The notes beneath the pieces were generated by a model. That model saw nothing but the letters and a program-made list of their open reading frames with translations, searched no databases and was not told where the DNA came from. A stretch of 64,000 bases of DNA from CAVPKN01 sp963832835 (GTDB taxonomy: Bacteria; Chlamydiota; Chlamydiia; Chlamydiales; JAAKFR01): NCBI GenBank assembly GCA_963832835.1, contig CAWHVD010000001.1, positions 2,108,001 through 2,172,000 of the forward strand, read 5' to 3'. Each line of letters begins with the position of its first letter. Positions within the stretch are counted from its first letter, which is position 1. Below, one piece after another: positions 34,907 through 44,439 of this stretch. A program made the translations under genes and the position numbers.

Positions 34907-37053
34907 ATACGCGCAAAAAAACACCTACTGTCATCCAAATGGAAGCTGTAGAATGCGGGGCTGCAGCCTTAGGTATTATTCTAGGCTATTATAAACGTTT
35001 TGTACCCCTAGAGGAGCTACGAGTTGCCTGTGGGGTTTCTCGGGACGGCAGTAAAATCCTTAATATCAAAAAAGCAGCCCGCACCTATGGCCTCAATTTA
35101 CAGGTATTTCAGAAAAGTGCACAAGAGCTTCGGGAGATGCCGGGACCTGTCATCGTGTTTTGGGACTTTAACCATTTCCTGGTTGTAGAGGGGTTCCATG
35201 GGAACAAAGTTTACCTAAACGATCCTGCCAGAGGCCCCTATCGTGTAACTGTTGAGGAGTTCGAAAAGCATTACTCGCAAATCGTCATGACGGCCGAGAA
35301 AACTCCCGATTTTATCACCGGAGGTGAATCCCCTTCCCCTTGGCCGGGAATCATCGAACGCATTCGGTATGTGAAAGCCCCTTTCCTTTTTTTAATGATC
35401 ACAGGATTTGGCTTCATGTTATCAATGGCGCTGATTCCCAATTTTACCAAGGTATTCTTCGACGTGATCTTGGGACATAAAATTTATTCCTGGGGCTTTT
35501 GGTTTATAGCCCTTTTTATATTGGTCGTACTACTGGCAAGTCTTTTCATAGCGACCCAAAGCCTCATTTTGATGCGTCTCAACGGAAAGCTTTCTGTACA
35601 GTATTCAGCCCATTATTTATGGCATATCCTCCGTCTACCCCTTTCTTTTTATCAACAAAGATTCAGCGGAGAGATTGCCTACCGCCTCTCACTCAACGAC
35701 CAGATCATCAATGACATTACGGGCACACTTGCCACAGTATTCCTCAACATTTTTTTTATCTGCTTCTATGCTGCCTTGATGCTCTGGTTCAATGTTCCCA
35801 TTGCATTTGTAGGCATTGTTGCTGTGCTCATCAATTTTTTTGCAATGATCTACACCCAAAAAGCACGTACTGATGACTATATGTATTTACAACAAAGTGA
35901 AGGGAAATTTTTAGGTTTCGTCATCGGCGGACTCAGTTACATGGAAACCATCAAATCAGTCGGCGCTGAAAGAAGTTTTTTTTCACGCCTTTCAGGATAC
36001 TTTAGCCATGTCACCAATACAGAACAGGGTTTGGGCAAAAAAAATGCCCTCTTAACCACCCTGCCAATCTTTCTTTCTCAACTCACTTCTGCGGCCCTTT
36101 TTGGATTGGGGGGCTACCTCATCATTAATGAGGACTTCACGTTAGGCCTTTTTATGTCGATGCAAGCACTGTTAAATCAATTCATGTCACCTGTTTCTCA
36201 ACTGCTTGATTTAGGGAAGATCACCCAAGCTGTGCAAACCAATATCGCCCGGATCGATGACGTCTTAAAAAACCCGGTGGACCCACTTTTTACAATCTCA
36301 AACAACGCCACTTCGCAAAAAAGCCTAGATGGACATTTTGAGATGCACAACGTCACCTTCAGCTACTCCCCTCTGGAGCCACCTTTAATCGAGAATTTTA
36401 ACCTTTATGTTCAACCGGGGCAGCGGGTCGCTCTGGTAGGCCCCACTGGATGTGGTAAAACAACCATTGCGCGCTTAATTAACGGCCTGTTCCAACCCCA
36501 AAGTGGGGAAATTTTATTTAACGGTACACCCCGCAATGAGCTCTCTCGAGAACAAATCACCCAAACTCTCTCGACTGTCGACCAAGATATTTTTCTTTTT
36601 TCAGGAACCATTAAGGAGAATATTTCCCTTTTTAACCCTCTCATTACCGATGAAGAGATCGTGCGCGCTGCAAAAGATGCCTGCATCCATGATGACATAT
36701 TGCAAAAACCTCATAGTTACCAGTTTATGCTACTTGAAGGTGGTTCTAATTTAAGCGGTGGACAACGGCAACGTATCGAAATTGCCCGCGGGCTCATTCT
36801 CAATCCCAAAATTCTGATTTTAGATGAGGCAACCAGTGCCCTCGATTCTATTACAGAAGAAAAAATCATGAGAAATCTCAGACATAGAAGATGTGCCATT
36901 ATCATGGTTGCACACCGTTTGAGCACCATCCGCAACTGTGACGAGATTATTGTCCTAGAGCATGGAAAGGTCGTCCAGCGAGGAAGACACGAGCAGCTCA
37001 TTGAAGAGGGTGGCATCTATCAAGGATTTGTATCAAAGGATATCGATGTCTAG
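34903..37053 (+). CDS. Peptidase-containing ABC exporter (C39, NHLM ABC1-like)
   Basis: 716 residues. An N-terminal C39 double-glycine peptidase with Cys in MEAVECGAA, His in FNHFLVVEG and Asp in LNDPARGPY, all catalytic positions present. Six membrane helices follow, then an ATPase with GPTGCGKTT, LSGGQRQR and ILILDEATSALD. It should cleave a leader peptide at a double-Gly site while exporting the mature peptide. No leader-bearing precursor is visible nearby. Confidence 0.92.
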   Translation: MNTRKKTPTVIQMEAVECGAAALGIILGYYKRFVPLEELRVACGVSRDGSKILNIKKAARTYGLNLQVFQKSAQELREMPGPVIVFWDFNHFLVVEGFHGNKVYLNDPARGPYRVTVEEFEKHYSQIVMTAEKTPDFITGGESPSPWPGIIERIRYVKAPFLFLMITGFGFMLSMALIPNFTKVFFDVILGHKIYSWGFWFIALFILVVLLASLFIATQSLILMRLNGKLSVQYSAHYLWHILRLPLSFYQQRFSGEIAYRLSLNDQIINDITGTLATVFLNIFFICFYAALMLWFNVPIAFVGIVAVLINFFAMIYTQKARTDDYMYLQQSEGKFLGFVIGGLSYMETIKSVGAERSFFSRLSGYFSHVTNTEQGLGKKNALLTTLPIFLSQLTSAALFGLGGYLIINEDFTLGLFMSMQALLNQFMSPVSQLLDLGKITQAVQTNIARIDDVLKNPVDPLFTISNNATSQKSLDGHFEMHNVTFSYSPLEPPLIENFNLYVQPGQRVALVGPTGCGKTTIARLINGLFQPQSGEILFNGTPRNELSREQITQTLSTVDQDIFLFSGTIKENISLFNPLITDEEIVRAAKDACIHDDILQKPHSYQFMLLEGGSNLSGGQRQRIEIARGLILNPKILILDEATSALDSITEEKIMRNLRHRRCAIIMVAHRLSTIRNCDEIIVLEHGKVVQRGRHEQLIEEGGIYQGFVSKDIDV

Positions 37054-40000
37054 CACGCCCCTTTCACTTCCGCCCGCAATAAACAAAGTTATTGAAAAAG
37101 CAACTCCTATCAACGTCGAAGCCAATACACGCTACCTCTTGACAGAACCTAACATGGTGTGGATTGTCGGAGCAGTAGCTGGAGATGTTTACGCCTGCGA
37201 ATATGAAAATGAGGACTTCGTACCTTTCTTCCTCCAAGAAATGTCTCCCGGGGACCTTATCTTTGGCAGTTCTTCTGCAATGCTCACCGATTCTCAAACT
37301 TTTTTTTTCATATCAGGTCGCTCCTCTATTCTATACAAAATCTCTCTTGATAATTTCAGAGAATTTCTTTCAGATGACCAAGAAACCAGCCTCTGGATAG
37401 CCGATAAATTAGAAAAATGGGCAGGTAAAATCCTTAACCTTTTCGCAGCTTCTTCAGAACCATCTGACATTTTTGAATTTCCCATTTCCGGTTCATACGA
37501 CTTGGAACCCGGCGGAAAAGCACATCTACAACTCACTATAGGACCGGAAAGAAAACACCGACTTGCGTGGATTGAATGTATTAGTGGTACTGTTGAAATC
37601 GAGGGAAATCCCTCCTTACGTTTAACTGAGTCCCCTGCGCTTTACCCTTTTTCTTTTTTTCTTTGGATAGAAGCTCCTGAGGGTGCACGTATCCGCTCTT
37701 ATACGACCTTAGAAGCTTTAGACAAACCGGCATTATGGGACGGGTTGTTTGATTTCCACCACAAGCTCTTTGAATTTTTTAAGGTCCAACAAGAACAAGA
37801 TTTTCAGCATGCCAAGGAGAGAAGGGAAAAAAATAGAATCCTCGAGGCTTCCTCAGATAAAGAATCGATGCTGACTCTAGGTTCTCTTTTGGAAAAGCAA
37901 CTCGCTTATGCACCCTTGCAAGAAGGAGATACCCTGTTCAAAGCGTGCGACTTGATCGGACAAGTGTTGCAAGTCAAAATGAAACCCTCTTTACAGTCTC
38001 TGCCAACCGTTGACCAGCAAGTACAAGAAATCGCCACCCTCTCGAACCTTTATCAACGCAAAATTGCTCTCAAGGGCAAATGGTGGGAATCTGCTGATCT
38101 TCCTCTGCTTGGCTTTTACGGGAAGACCGAAAAACCCGTTGCCTTGATTAATATTTCTCGGACTGAATTTGAATTTCTCGATCCTGAAACCCTTCAAAGA
38201 GAAAAAATTACCCCTAAAAATGCCGCCCATTTTCACCCATCTGCCTTTGTCTTCCACATCCCCTTCATGGGAGAAAAAATTACTTTTTTTAAGCTCGTGA
38301 AATTCGCCTACAAAGAGGCTTTAAAAGAGAGCTATATCTTCCCAATTCTCGCCATCTTGACAGGCATCATTAACCTATACCTGCCTTTTGCGATGAAAGC
38401 CCTTTTCGACAGTTTGACAGTTACTGCAAACATCACCCTTCTCATGCAGTTGACAATGGGACTTGTGATGTCAGCCATCGGCCTCGGTTTTTTTACGATC
38501 ACCAAAAACTTTGCCATGCAAAGATTCAATGGCCTTTCAAAAAATAAGCTCGAAATGGGGTTATGGGGTCGTATTTTAAATTTTCCTGCCTCATTTTTCC
38601 GTAAAAGATCGGCTGGTGAGCTGATAGGGGAATTCCAAGCCATTACCGCCGTACATTCGACACTAAATGATTACCTGGTTGTCTCTGTTTTCGCTTGCGT
38701 CTACACTGTTCTTTATTTCATTCAGATGCTCAGTTTTAGCACAGGGCTTGCGTTCATTGGTTTAATGGGGATCTTATTTCCTTGCACTATCTTTATTATC
38801 TGCGCATCCCTTGAGCTCAACCTATTCAAACAAATCACCAATATCTCGGGAACCATTCAAGGATTTGTCATCCAACTCATCTCCGGCTTAGGTAAAATCC
38901 GCGTAGCAGGGGCAGAAAGCCGATTTTTCAAAATCTGGTCCCGCCTTTTTGCCGAAAAAAAGAGACTCTCGTTGCGCCTGCAAAAACTCCAAACTGTGGC
39001 TAGCCTGACTCGTGTCCTTTTTCCCCTGGTCGCTACAGTTGTCATCTACATTGCTGCAATCGTTTTATTCCAAAAACAGACGCTTGGCACCACCCAAAAA
39101 ATTACCACAGGAGAATTCGTGGGTTTTGCAGCAGCCTACGCACTCTTTGTCGCTTCTGCCCTCGAAGTGTTTAATACCGGATTTGCCGGATTGAAAATCC
39201 GTCCTCTTTGGGAATGCGCCAAAACCTTGCGCGAACAACCTGTGGAAGCCAGTCTAGATAAAGATAGGGCTCTGCCCTTAAAAGGCAAAGTCGTCATTGA
39301 TCATGTTTCCTACCGCTACAACCCCGAAGAAGATATGACCCTTAAAGACATTGTGATTGAGGCATTGCCCGGTGAAATGGTTGGGATTATCGGTCCATCA
39401 GGTGCCGGTAAATCAACTCTTGTACGTCTGCTTCTCGGCTTTGAAAGACCCGAGAGTGGAGCTGTCTATTACGATAACAAAAATTTGGATGATTTTGATC
39501 CCAGATCTATCCGCTCGCAAATCGGCACCGTGTTACAAAATGCCGCTCTGATTGCGGGAAGTATCTATGACAATATTGTTGGAAGCGGAACCTACCCCAT
39601 TGAAGCCCTTGAAAAGGCCATTCATTTTTCGGGATTCGAGGATGATCTTAGGCAACTCCCCATGGGTTTAAACACCATCATTCCTATGGGTGGCGGATCT
39701 TTTTCGGGTGGCCAAAGACAACGGTTACTTTTGGCAAGAGCCCTAATCTCCTCTCCCAAAATCCTCCTCTTGGATGAAGCGACAAGTGCTTTGGACAACA
39801 AAACTCAAGATATTGTCACTAATCACCTCAACCGATTGCGCGTCACACGCATCGTGATTGCGCACCGCCTGAGCACCATCAAAAATGCTGACCGCATTTA
39901 TGTTTTAGAACAGGGACAGGTCGTCCAAGCCGGTACCTTCCAGGAACTTGCCCAACAAGATGGCCTCTTCCTCCACATGCTCAAGCGCCAAACATTGTAA
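37046..40000 (+). CDS. Second NHLM ABC transporter (NHLM ABC2-like)
   Basis: 984 residues from the ATG at 37046, which overlaps the ABC1 stop; a longer frame from 36962 lies inside ABC1 and lacks a site. The first 400 residues resemble the non-peptidase N-terminal region of ABC2 proteins, with a cyclic-nucleotide-binding-like beta segment (FFLQEMSPGDLIFGSS). Membrane helices span about 430-700; the ATPase has GPSGAGKST, FSGGQRQR and ILLLDEATSALD. ABC1 and ABC2 together are diagnostic of NHLM systems. Confidence 0.9.
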   Translation: MSSTPLSLPPAINKVIEKATPINVEANTRYLLTEPNMVWIVGAVAGDVYACEYENEDFVPFFLQEMSPGDLIFGSSSAMLTDSQTFFFISGRSSILYKISLDNFREFLSDDQETSLWIADKLEKWAGKILNLFAASSEPSDIFEFPISGSYDLEPGGKAHLQLTIGPERKHRLAWIECISGTVEIEGNPSLRLTESPALYPFSFFLWIEAPEGARIRSYTTLEALDKPALWDGLFDFHHKLFEFFKVQQEQDFQHAKERREKNRILEASSDKESMLTLGSLLEKQLAYAPLQEGDTLFKACDLIGQVLQVKMKPSLQSLPTVDQQVQEIATLSNLYQRKIALKGKWWESADLPLLGFYGKTEKPVALINISRTEFEFLDPETLQREKITPKNAAHFHPSAFVFHIPFMGEKITFFKLVKFAYKEALKESYIFPILAILTGIINLYLPFAMKALFDSLTVTANITLLMQLTMGLVMSAIGLGFFTITKNFAMQRFNGLSKNKLEMGLWGRILNFPASFFRKRSAGELIGEFQAITAVHSTLNDYLVVSVFACVYTVLYFIQMLSFSTGLAFIGLMGILFPCTIFIICASLELNLFKQITNISGTIQGFVIQLISGLGKIRVAGAESRFFKIWSRLFAEKKRLSLRLQKLQTVASLTRVLFPLVATVVIYIAAIVLFQKQTLGTTQKITTGEFVGFAAAYALFVASALEVFNTGFAGLKIRPLWECAKTLREQPVEASLDKDRALPLKGKVVIDHVSYRYNPEEDMTLKDIVIEALPGEMVGIIGPSGAGKSTLVRLLLGFERPESGAVYYDNKNLDDFDPRSIRSQIGTVLQNAALIAGSIYDNIVGSGTYPIEALEKAIHFSGFEDDLRQLPMGLNTIIPMGGGSFSGGQRQRLLLARALISSPKILLLDEATSALDNKTQDIVTNHLNRLRVTRIVIAHRLSTIKNADRIYVLEQGQVVQAGTFQELAQQDGLFLHMLKRQTL

Positions 40001-40029
40001 AAAAACTCAGGCAGCTAATGAGCTTGTCG

Positions 40030-40410
40030 CTATTTGGAACCGTCTAACAGTTGGACAACCTGAAACTTGTTTCCATCCAAATCAGTGAACATCTGCATTC
40101 TTACATGTCCAGGCACTTCCATCACGTCACCCATGAGCTGAACATTTTTTTTCTTAAATTCAGCGATTGTTTCATCCACATTATCCACCGTAAAGGTAAT
40201 GATTGCATTGCTGCCGGCTGGCAATTCGCCACTTTCTTTAGCAATACCAAGCATGCAACCTCCGTTTGGTCCTTGAAGCTCAGTCCATCCCATTTCTTCG
40301 ACACAACAAAGCTCCTTTAAGCCCAACGTTTCGGTAAAAAATTTCCTAGCGTTTTTAAAATCGGATACCGTAATCCAAGCTAAATCTGCTGATTTTAACA
40401 TTGTAGACAC
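40030..40410 (-). CDS. VOC-family (glyoxalase/dioxygenase-like) protein
   Basis: 126 residues, one VOC domain: AWITVSDFKNARKFFTETLG at the start, GWTELQGPNG, IITFTVDNVDETI, and MQMFTDLDGNKFQVVQ with the terminal metal-ligand-like region. Members bind a metal and act on small substrates or antibiotics; the substrate here cannot be told. It converges on the exporter operon. Confidence 0.85.
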   Translation of the reverse strand: MSTMLKSADLAWITVSDFKNARKFFTETLGLKELCCVEEMGWTELQGPNGGCMLGIAKESGELPAGSNAIITFTVDNVDETIAEFKKKNVQLMGDVMEVPGHVRMQMFTDLDGNKFQVVQLLDGSK

Positions 40411-40676
40411 TCCTGTTAGTCTGTTTGATGACCCAAAAGTCTCACCATCGCGACAGTTTTAGGCAAGCCCCACCTTATTCGATACCATCATCCGATACCA
40501 TCATCCTTAATCATAACTTAATCTGTATTCAGTAGAATTCATTTAACTTAAATCAAGAAATGAGCTTGGCTCACTCGGGCGAGTGTTCGGTTCAGAATTA
40601 AAATTCGCCAAAGGAAATTAATTTATTCTTAATATTGAGCCGGTATAATAAAAAGAAAAACCTAAAGGAGGTTCTC

Positions 40677-40985
40677 GTGGCAATATCATTTTTTACAAAG
40701 ATATGTGTCGAGGGGGAGGAGGAGAGGCCAGCACATACTATAGCTCCCTATGTGGATCTCTCAATAGGCGTAGCGCTTGTGATCATTGCCATTTTGGGCA
40801 CACAAGGTGTGATTCCGATGTCAGGCAATGTATCTTACGCTTTACTGGGCACAGGATCTGCCTACTCAGGCCTTTTCATTCTTTTGTTTCTAGTAGCTTG
40901 CAAATATAGAATGGAATGCACCCAAGATTTGTATCTTTTCAGGGCACCTGACCCGTGGTATGAAGAGCACTTATCAAGGGGGTAG
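40677..40985 (+). CDS. Small two-helix membrane protein, possibly frame-truncated
   Basis: 102 residues from GTG 40677, set by AAAGGAGG at 40664-40671. Two membrane helices (LSIGVALVIIAILGTQGVI and LGTGSAYSGLFILLFLVAC). The stop follows a run of five G at about 40977-40981. With four G the frame would continue for 28 residues (SYSANPPSSNTGFHHNQRYQ then PGNSYQGH) to a TAA at 41068-41070. Family unknown. Confidence 0.6.
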   Translation: MAISFFTKICVEGEEERPAHTIAPYVDLSIGVALVIIAILGTQGVIPMSGNVSYALLGTGSAYSGLFILLFLVACKYRMECTQDLYLFRAPDPWYEEHLSRG

Positions 40986-41115
40986 TTATAGCGCTAACCC
41001 GCCTTCTTCCAATACGGGCTTCCATCATAATCAACGTTATCAACCCGGAAACTCCTATCAAGGACACTAATCTCTAAGGCCCAGGCTACGGTGGTTTAGG
41101 TAAAAGGTATCAGTT

Positions 41116-41790
41116 ATGTTCTTAAATGCCTTTAAAACATCGTTGCCGGCCCTTTTGTGTTACGTCCCTTTGGGGATTGTCTATGGGGTGCTTTGTGCTC
41201 AATCGGGTTATCCGTGGTACTATGCACCCCTTTTTTGTACTTTCGTGCTGGCGGGGGCGATGCAAATGATCACCCTTTCCCTTTTATCAGCAGGCGCCTC
41301 TTTATTCATGATTGCCTGCGCGATTATCCCCTTAGGCATCCGGAATATCTTTTACGGTTTAACGATGCTCGAGCGCTTCCGTCCAGCACCCCCTCTTCTC
41401 AAGCTGTATCTAGCCCATGGGCTTGTTGATGCAACCTATTCTCTTCTGAACACCAGCCAGCCACCTGCTGACGCAAGAAGCGACATTCGCTATATGACTT
41501 GGCTGACCATTCTTATCCATTTTTATTGGGTTTTGGGAGGGTTATTAGGTAGCTTTGTGGTCCACGTTATCAAGATCCCACGGGGCTTAGAGTTTGCGCT
41601 CACAGCCTTTTTTGCGGCAGTTGCCGTTGAGCAGTTACTGAAGAGAAAGGATCTGCAAGCGATTTGGATTTCCGCAGGATCGATTGTTCTTGCTTTTGTA
41701 GCCATTCCGAGCCATTTTTTTTTAGGAAGCATCGCGATCGCTGCTTTGGCTTGTCTGGTTCTACCTGTAGGTGAAAGGAGTGCCGTATGA
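41116..41790 (+). CDS. azlC: AzlC-family branched-chain amino acid exporter subunit
   Basis: 224 residues and six to seven membrane helices with the AzlC pattern (FKTSLPALLCYVPLGIVYGV, FVLAGAMQMITLSLLSAGAS, PLGIRNIFYGLTM). AzlC and AzlD together export branched-chain amino acids in Bacillus. It overlaps azlD by four bases. For an intracellular bacterium that usually imports amino acids, an exporter is noteworthy but not unique. Confidence 0.88.
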   Translation: MFLNAFKTSLPALLCYVPLGIVYGVLCAQSGYPWYYAPLFCTFVLAGAMQMITLSLLSAGASLFMIACAIIPLGIRNIFYGLTMLERFRPAPPLLKLYLAHGLVDATYSLLNTSQPPADARSDIRYMTWLTILIHFYWVLGGLLGSFVVHVIKIPRGLEFALTAFFAAVAVEQLLKRKDLQAIWISAGSIVLAFVAIPSHFFLGSIAIAALACLVLPVGERSAV

Positions 41791-42089
41791 TTGTGCTTCT
41801 CATCATGATGACAACGATTTCAGCCACCCTGCGACTCATCCCCTTTGTCTTTGCCAAATGGCTCAGCAGATGGGCAGCTCTTGCCAAAATCTCCGCTTCG
41901 TTGCCTATGTGCATTTCAATTCTCATTGTAGCCTATCTTGTGGAGCCGACCACTCACTTGTATCCCTTTGCAATCCCTGAACTTGCAGGACTTACCGCTG
42001 TGGTCTGTATCCAAATCCGGTTGCGTAACCTCTTGCTCAGTATGGGAGCTGGTGTATGCGTTCACCAAATCGTATTACATTGCCTGTGA
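41787..42089 (+). CDS. azlD: AzlD-family branched-chain amino acid exporter subunit
   Basis: 100 residues with three to four membrane helices; ATLRLIPFVFAKWLSRWAAL and a TAVVCIQIRLRNLLLSMGAG ending fit AzlD. The ATGA overlap with azlC supports coupled translation. A GC-rich hairpin (CCCCCCTTGG/CCAAGGGAGG, 42092-42120) follows and lies between converging genes. Confidence 0.82.
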   Translation: MIVLLIMMTTISATLRLIPFVFAKWLSRWAALAKISASLPMCISILIVAYLVEPTTHLYPFAIPELAGLTAVVCIQIRLRNLLLSMGAGVCVHQIVLHCL

Positions 42090-42135
42090 AAAATCCCCCC
42101 TTGGATTAAACCAAGGGAGGTCTCGAGAAGATATT

Positions 42136-42522
42136 TTAAGAATGGTGACGCATAATGACTTTCACTTCGTGTCGGGCCTTCACAGGAGTGATGTGCCCAG
42201 CGCTCAACTCATGGCGGATGTTTTCCAAAGCCTGAAAGCAACTCATCGTATGCTCGGTCTTTGGTAATTCATTCTCCGCTTGTTGAATCGTAGCAAAAGC
42301 TAGCGCTTGATTGCATGTTTCGAGATTCGTCTCTAAATCCCTATAAGAAGTCCCACCACTTAAAACAGCTTTAAACTGTTCCTCACAGCCGGCGAGTTTA
42401 CCTTCCATATCCATCCGCGTTGAATGCGGGATGTTACATGTATTGAGCTCTCCCCAGAGATTGTTCATCTCCGCTTCGAGATGAAGAATATCGGAATGTT
42501 GGATCTCTTTAGCTTTGACCAT
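42136..42522 (-). CDS. Uncharacterised helical protein
   Basis: 128 residues, AAGGGGG upstream of the ATG. The sequence is charged and helical with regularly spaced Leu (HLEAEMNNLWGELN), no membrane helix and four Cys. I recognise no family. It converges on azlCD. Confidence 0.6.
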   Translation of the reverse strand: MVKAKEIQHSDILHLEAEMNNLWGELNTCNIPHSTRMDMEGKLAGCEEQFKAVLSGGTSYRDLETNLETCNQALAFATIQQAENELPKTEHTMSCFQALENIRHELSAGHITPVKARHEVKVIMRHHS

Positions 42523-42715
42523 ATATAACCCCCTTACAAAGAAAGCTTTCCCTATAAAGTTATTATCGCAGAAACATGAAAATTTTAGAATTAAATATTT
42601 AATTATTAAAGATTAACAAATCCCATCCCTCGGTAGAGGAAAGAAAGGATGCTTTAAGGACTTGTTCTCAGTTCAAGGTTCTGTTAAAATCCTCGAGTTA
42701 ACTTAAAATCGATTT

Positions 42716-44062
42716 ATGAATTTACCACTTTTTATTGTCCTGATTGCTCTTCTTGGAACACTCTCTTTTTGGCTGGGAAGGAAGGCTGCGGCTGAGTCTA
42801 AAAGCACAGGTGATTTCTTCCTGATGGGCAGGAAATTGGGTTTATTCGGACTCACCTTGACGATGCTCGCCACTCAGATGGGTGGAGGCGCTCTATTAGG
42901 GGCCTGCGAAGAGGCCTATGCACGCGGTTGGAATGTTCTTTTTTACCCTCTGGGCATGGTCTTGGGTATGGTGGTTTTAGGTCTTGGGTATGGCGCCAAA
43001 ATGCGCCGGCTCAACCTGACAACTGTTCCCGAAATTTTTGAGAAAATCTATCAATCGATCGGCCTGCGCAAAATCGCTTCACTCCTCTCTATTATCTCCC
43101 TTTACCTGATCTTAGTTGGCCAGGGAATTGCTGCCCGGAAATTCTTTATTTCCCTCGGTTTGAATGGTGATGCGCTCTTTGTCCTGTTTTGGTGCGTGCT
43201 GGTTGCGTATACCGTGATGGGCGGTTTAGGTGCTGTTGTCAAAACAGACATTTTACAGGCCTGTTTTATCTTCATCGCTCTTTTCATCGCAGTAAGCGCC
43301 GCTTTCCCTATCTCACAACCCGCTCAAATAGCCCCTATCTCTTCAGCTAACGGAAGTACGCCTTGGTTCACATGGATGTTAATGCCTCTGCTCTTCATGC
43401 TCATCGAGCAAGATATGGGCCAGCGTTGCTTTGCGGCTAAAAATCCGCGCACTGTTTCGATCGCAGCTCTCAGTGGCGCAGGCATCCTTTTTGTCGTATC
43501 GTTTGTCCCTATTTTGTTTGGGACCACCGCTGCCGCCTTAAACCTCACAATTCCCTCAGGATCGAGTGTCTTGATCTCATCTGTGCAAGCGCTCACTAAC
43601 CCCACTGTCGCCACCTTTGTGATCTGCGCCGTACTTCTAGCTATTTCTACCACTGCCGACTCGTTGCTGTGTTCAGTCAGCTCCAATATTGCCTGCGACT
43701 TCCCTGCACTTGGCACGTCAGTGTTCACTTCAAGGGCTGTGACCCTATGTGTGGGGATCTCAACTTTGGTGCTGGCTTATATGCTCAATAACGTCATTAC
43801 CATTTTGATGTTTTCCTACGAGCTTGCAGTCAGCGTTCTTTTTGTTCCTGTGACAATGGCGGTTTGGATGAACCGCCCTCAGAAACGCTCTGCTGCTCTT
43901 AGCATGACTCTTGGAGCAGCAAGTTTTCTGGCTGTTCGCATCTGGGAAGTGCCCTTTCCTAAAGAGCTTGTCAGCCTTATTTTGAGCTTTACCGGATTTA
44001 TCGCCAGCGAATGGATGTACAAACTCAAAACTTCAAAAGCTATCGACAGCATGCCTACATGA
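42716..44062 (+). CDS. Sodium:solute symporter family (SSS) protein
   Basis: 448 residues, about twelve to thirteen membrane helices in the LeuT-fold SSS pattern: GDFFLMGRKLGLFGLTLTML, ATQMGGGALLGACEEAYARG, MGGLGAVVKTDILQA and the helix with AISTTADSLLCSVSSNIACD, which matches the Na+-site region. The substrate cannot be told. The stop overlaps the DUF167 start as ATGA. Confidence 0.88.
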   Translation: MNLPLFIVLIALLGTLSFWLGRKAAAESKSTGDFFLMGRKLGLFGLTLTMLATQMGGGALLGACEEAYARGWNVLFYPLGMVLGMVVLGLGYGAKMRRLNLTTVPEIFEKIYQSIGLRKIASLLSIISLYLILVGQGIAARKFFISLGLNGDALFVLFWCVLVAYTVMGGLGAVVKTDILQACFIFIALFIAVSAAFPISQPAQIAPISSANGSTPWFTWMLMPLLFMLIEQDMGQRCFAAKNPRTVSIAALSGAGILFVVSFVPILFGTTAAALNLTIPSGSSVLISSVQALTNPTVATFVICAVLLAISTTADSLLCSVSSNIACDFPALGTSVFTSRAVTLCVGISTLVLAYMLNNVITILMFSYELAVSVLFVPVTMAVWMNRPQKRSAALSMTLGAASFLAVRIWEVPFPKELVSLILSFTGFIASEWMYKLKTSKAIDSMPT

Positions 44063-44355
44063 GCATGATAGAATCAGCAGATGGGGTGATCGTATCCGTA
44101 AAAGTAATACCAAGAGCACGCGAAAACCGGATTGTCGGCTGGGAAAATGACATTCTTAAAATCAAAGTCACCGCAGTTCCTGAAAAAGGGGAAGCTAACA
44201 CCGCAGTGATTGTTCTTCTCGCTCAAACCTTTCATATTCCCCAAAGAGATGTGATTCTTTTGCGTGGCAGCACATCACGCTCCAAGCAATTCTGCCTTTG
44301 CGGATTAACAATAAAAAGTGTCTTACAAATTCTACCCATTAAAGTTTCAAGTTGA
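44059..44355 (+). CDS. DUF167/YggU-family protein
   Basis: 98 residues; VKVIPRARENRIVGW, LKIKVTAVPEKGEANTAVIV and VILLRGSTSRSKQF match the small YggU fold, whose function is unknown. Start chosen at 44059 because of the ATGA overlap; the longer frame from 44011 lies inside the symporter gene. Confidence 0.85.
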   Translation: MSMIESADGVIVSVKVIPRARENRIVGWENDILKIKVTAVPEKGEANTAVIVLLAQTFHIPQRDVILLRGSTSRSKQFCLCGLTIKSVLQILPIKVSS

Positions 44356-44382
44356 CTCTTCTTTTTTGCTATTCATTTTTTC

Positions 44383-44412
44383 TTTACATTGACTTTACTA
44401 GATTGATATACT
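44383..44412 (+). promoter_or_regulatory. Sigma70/sigma66-like promoter for the Inc-like gene
   Basis: TTTACA at 44383-44388, 18-base spacer, TATACT at 44407-44412; the ATG is at 44440 with AGGGAG upstream. Confidence 0.5.
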
Positions 44413-44439
44413 CCTTCACAAAATTCTTAGGGAGTTTAC

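Noticed and set aside
36962..37045. 28-residue N-terminal extension of the second NHLM ABC protein
   Set aside because: It lies inside the ABC1 coding end and lacks a ribosome binding site; ATG 37046 overlaps the ABC1 stop as expected for coupling.
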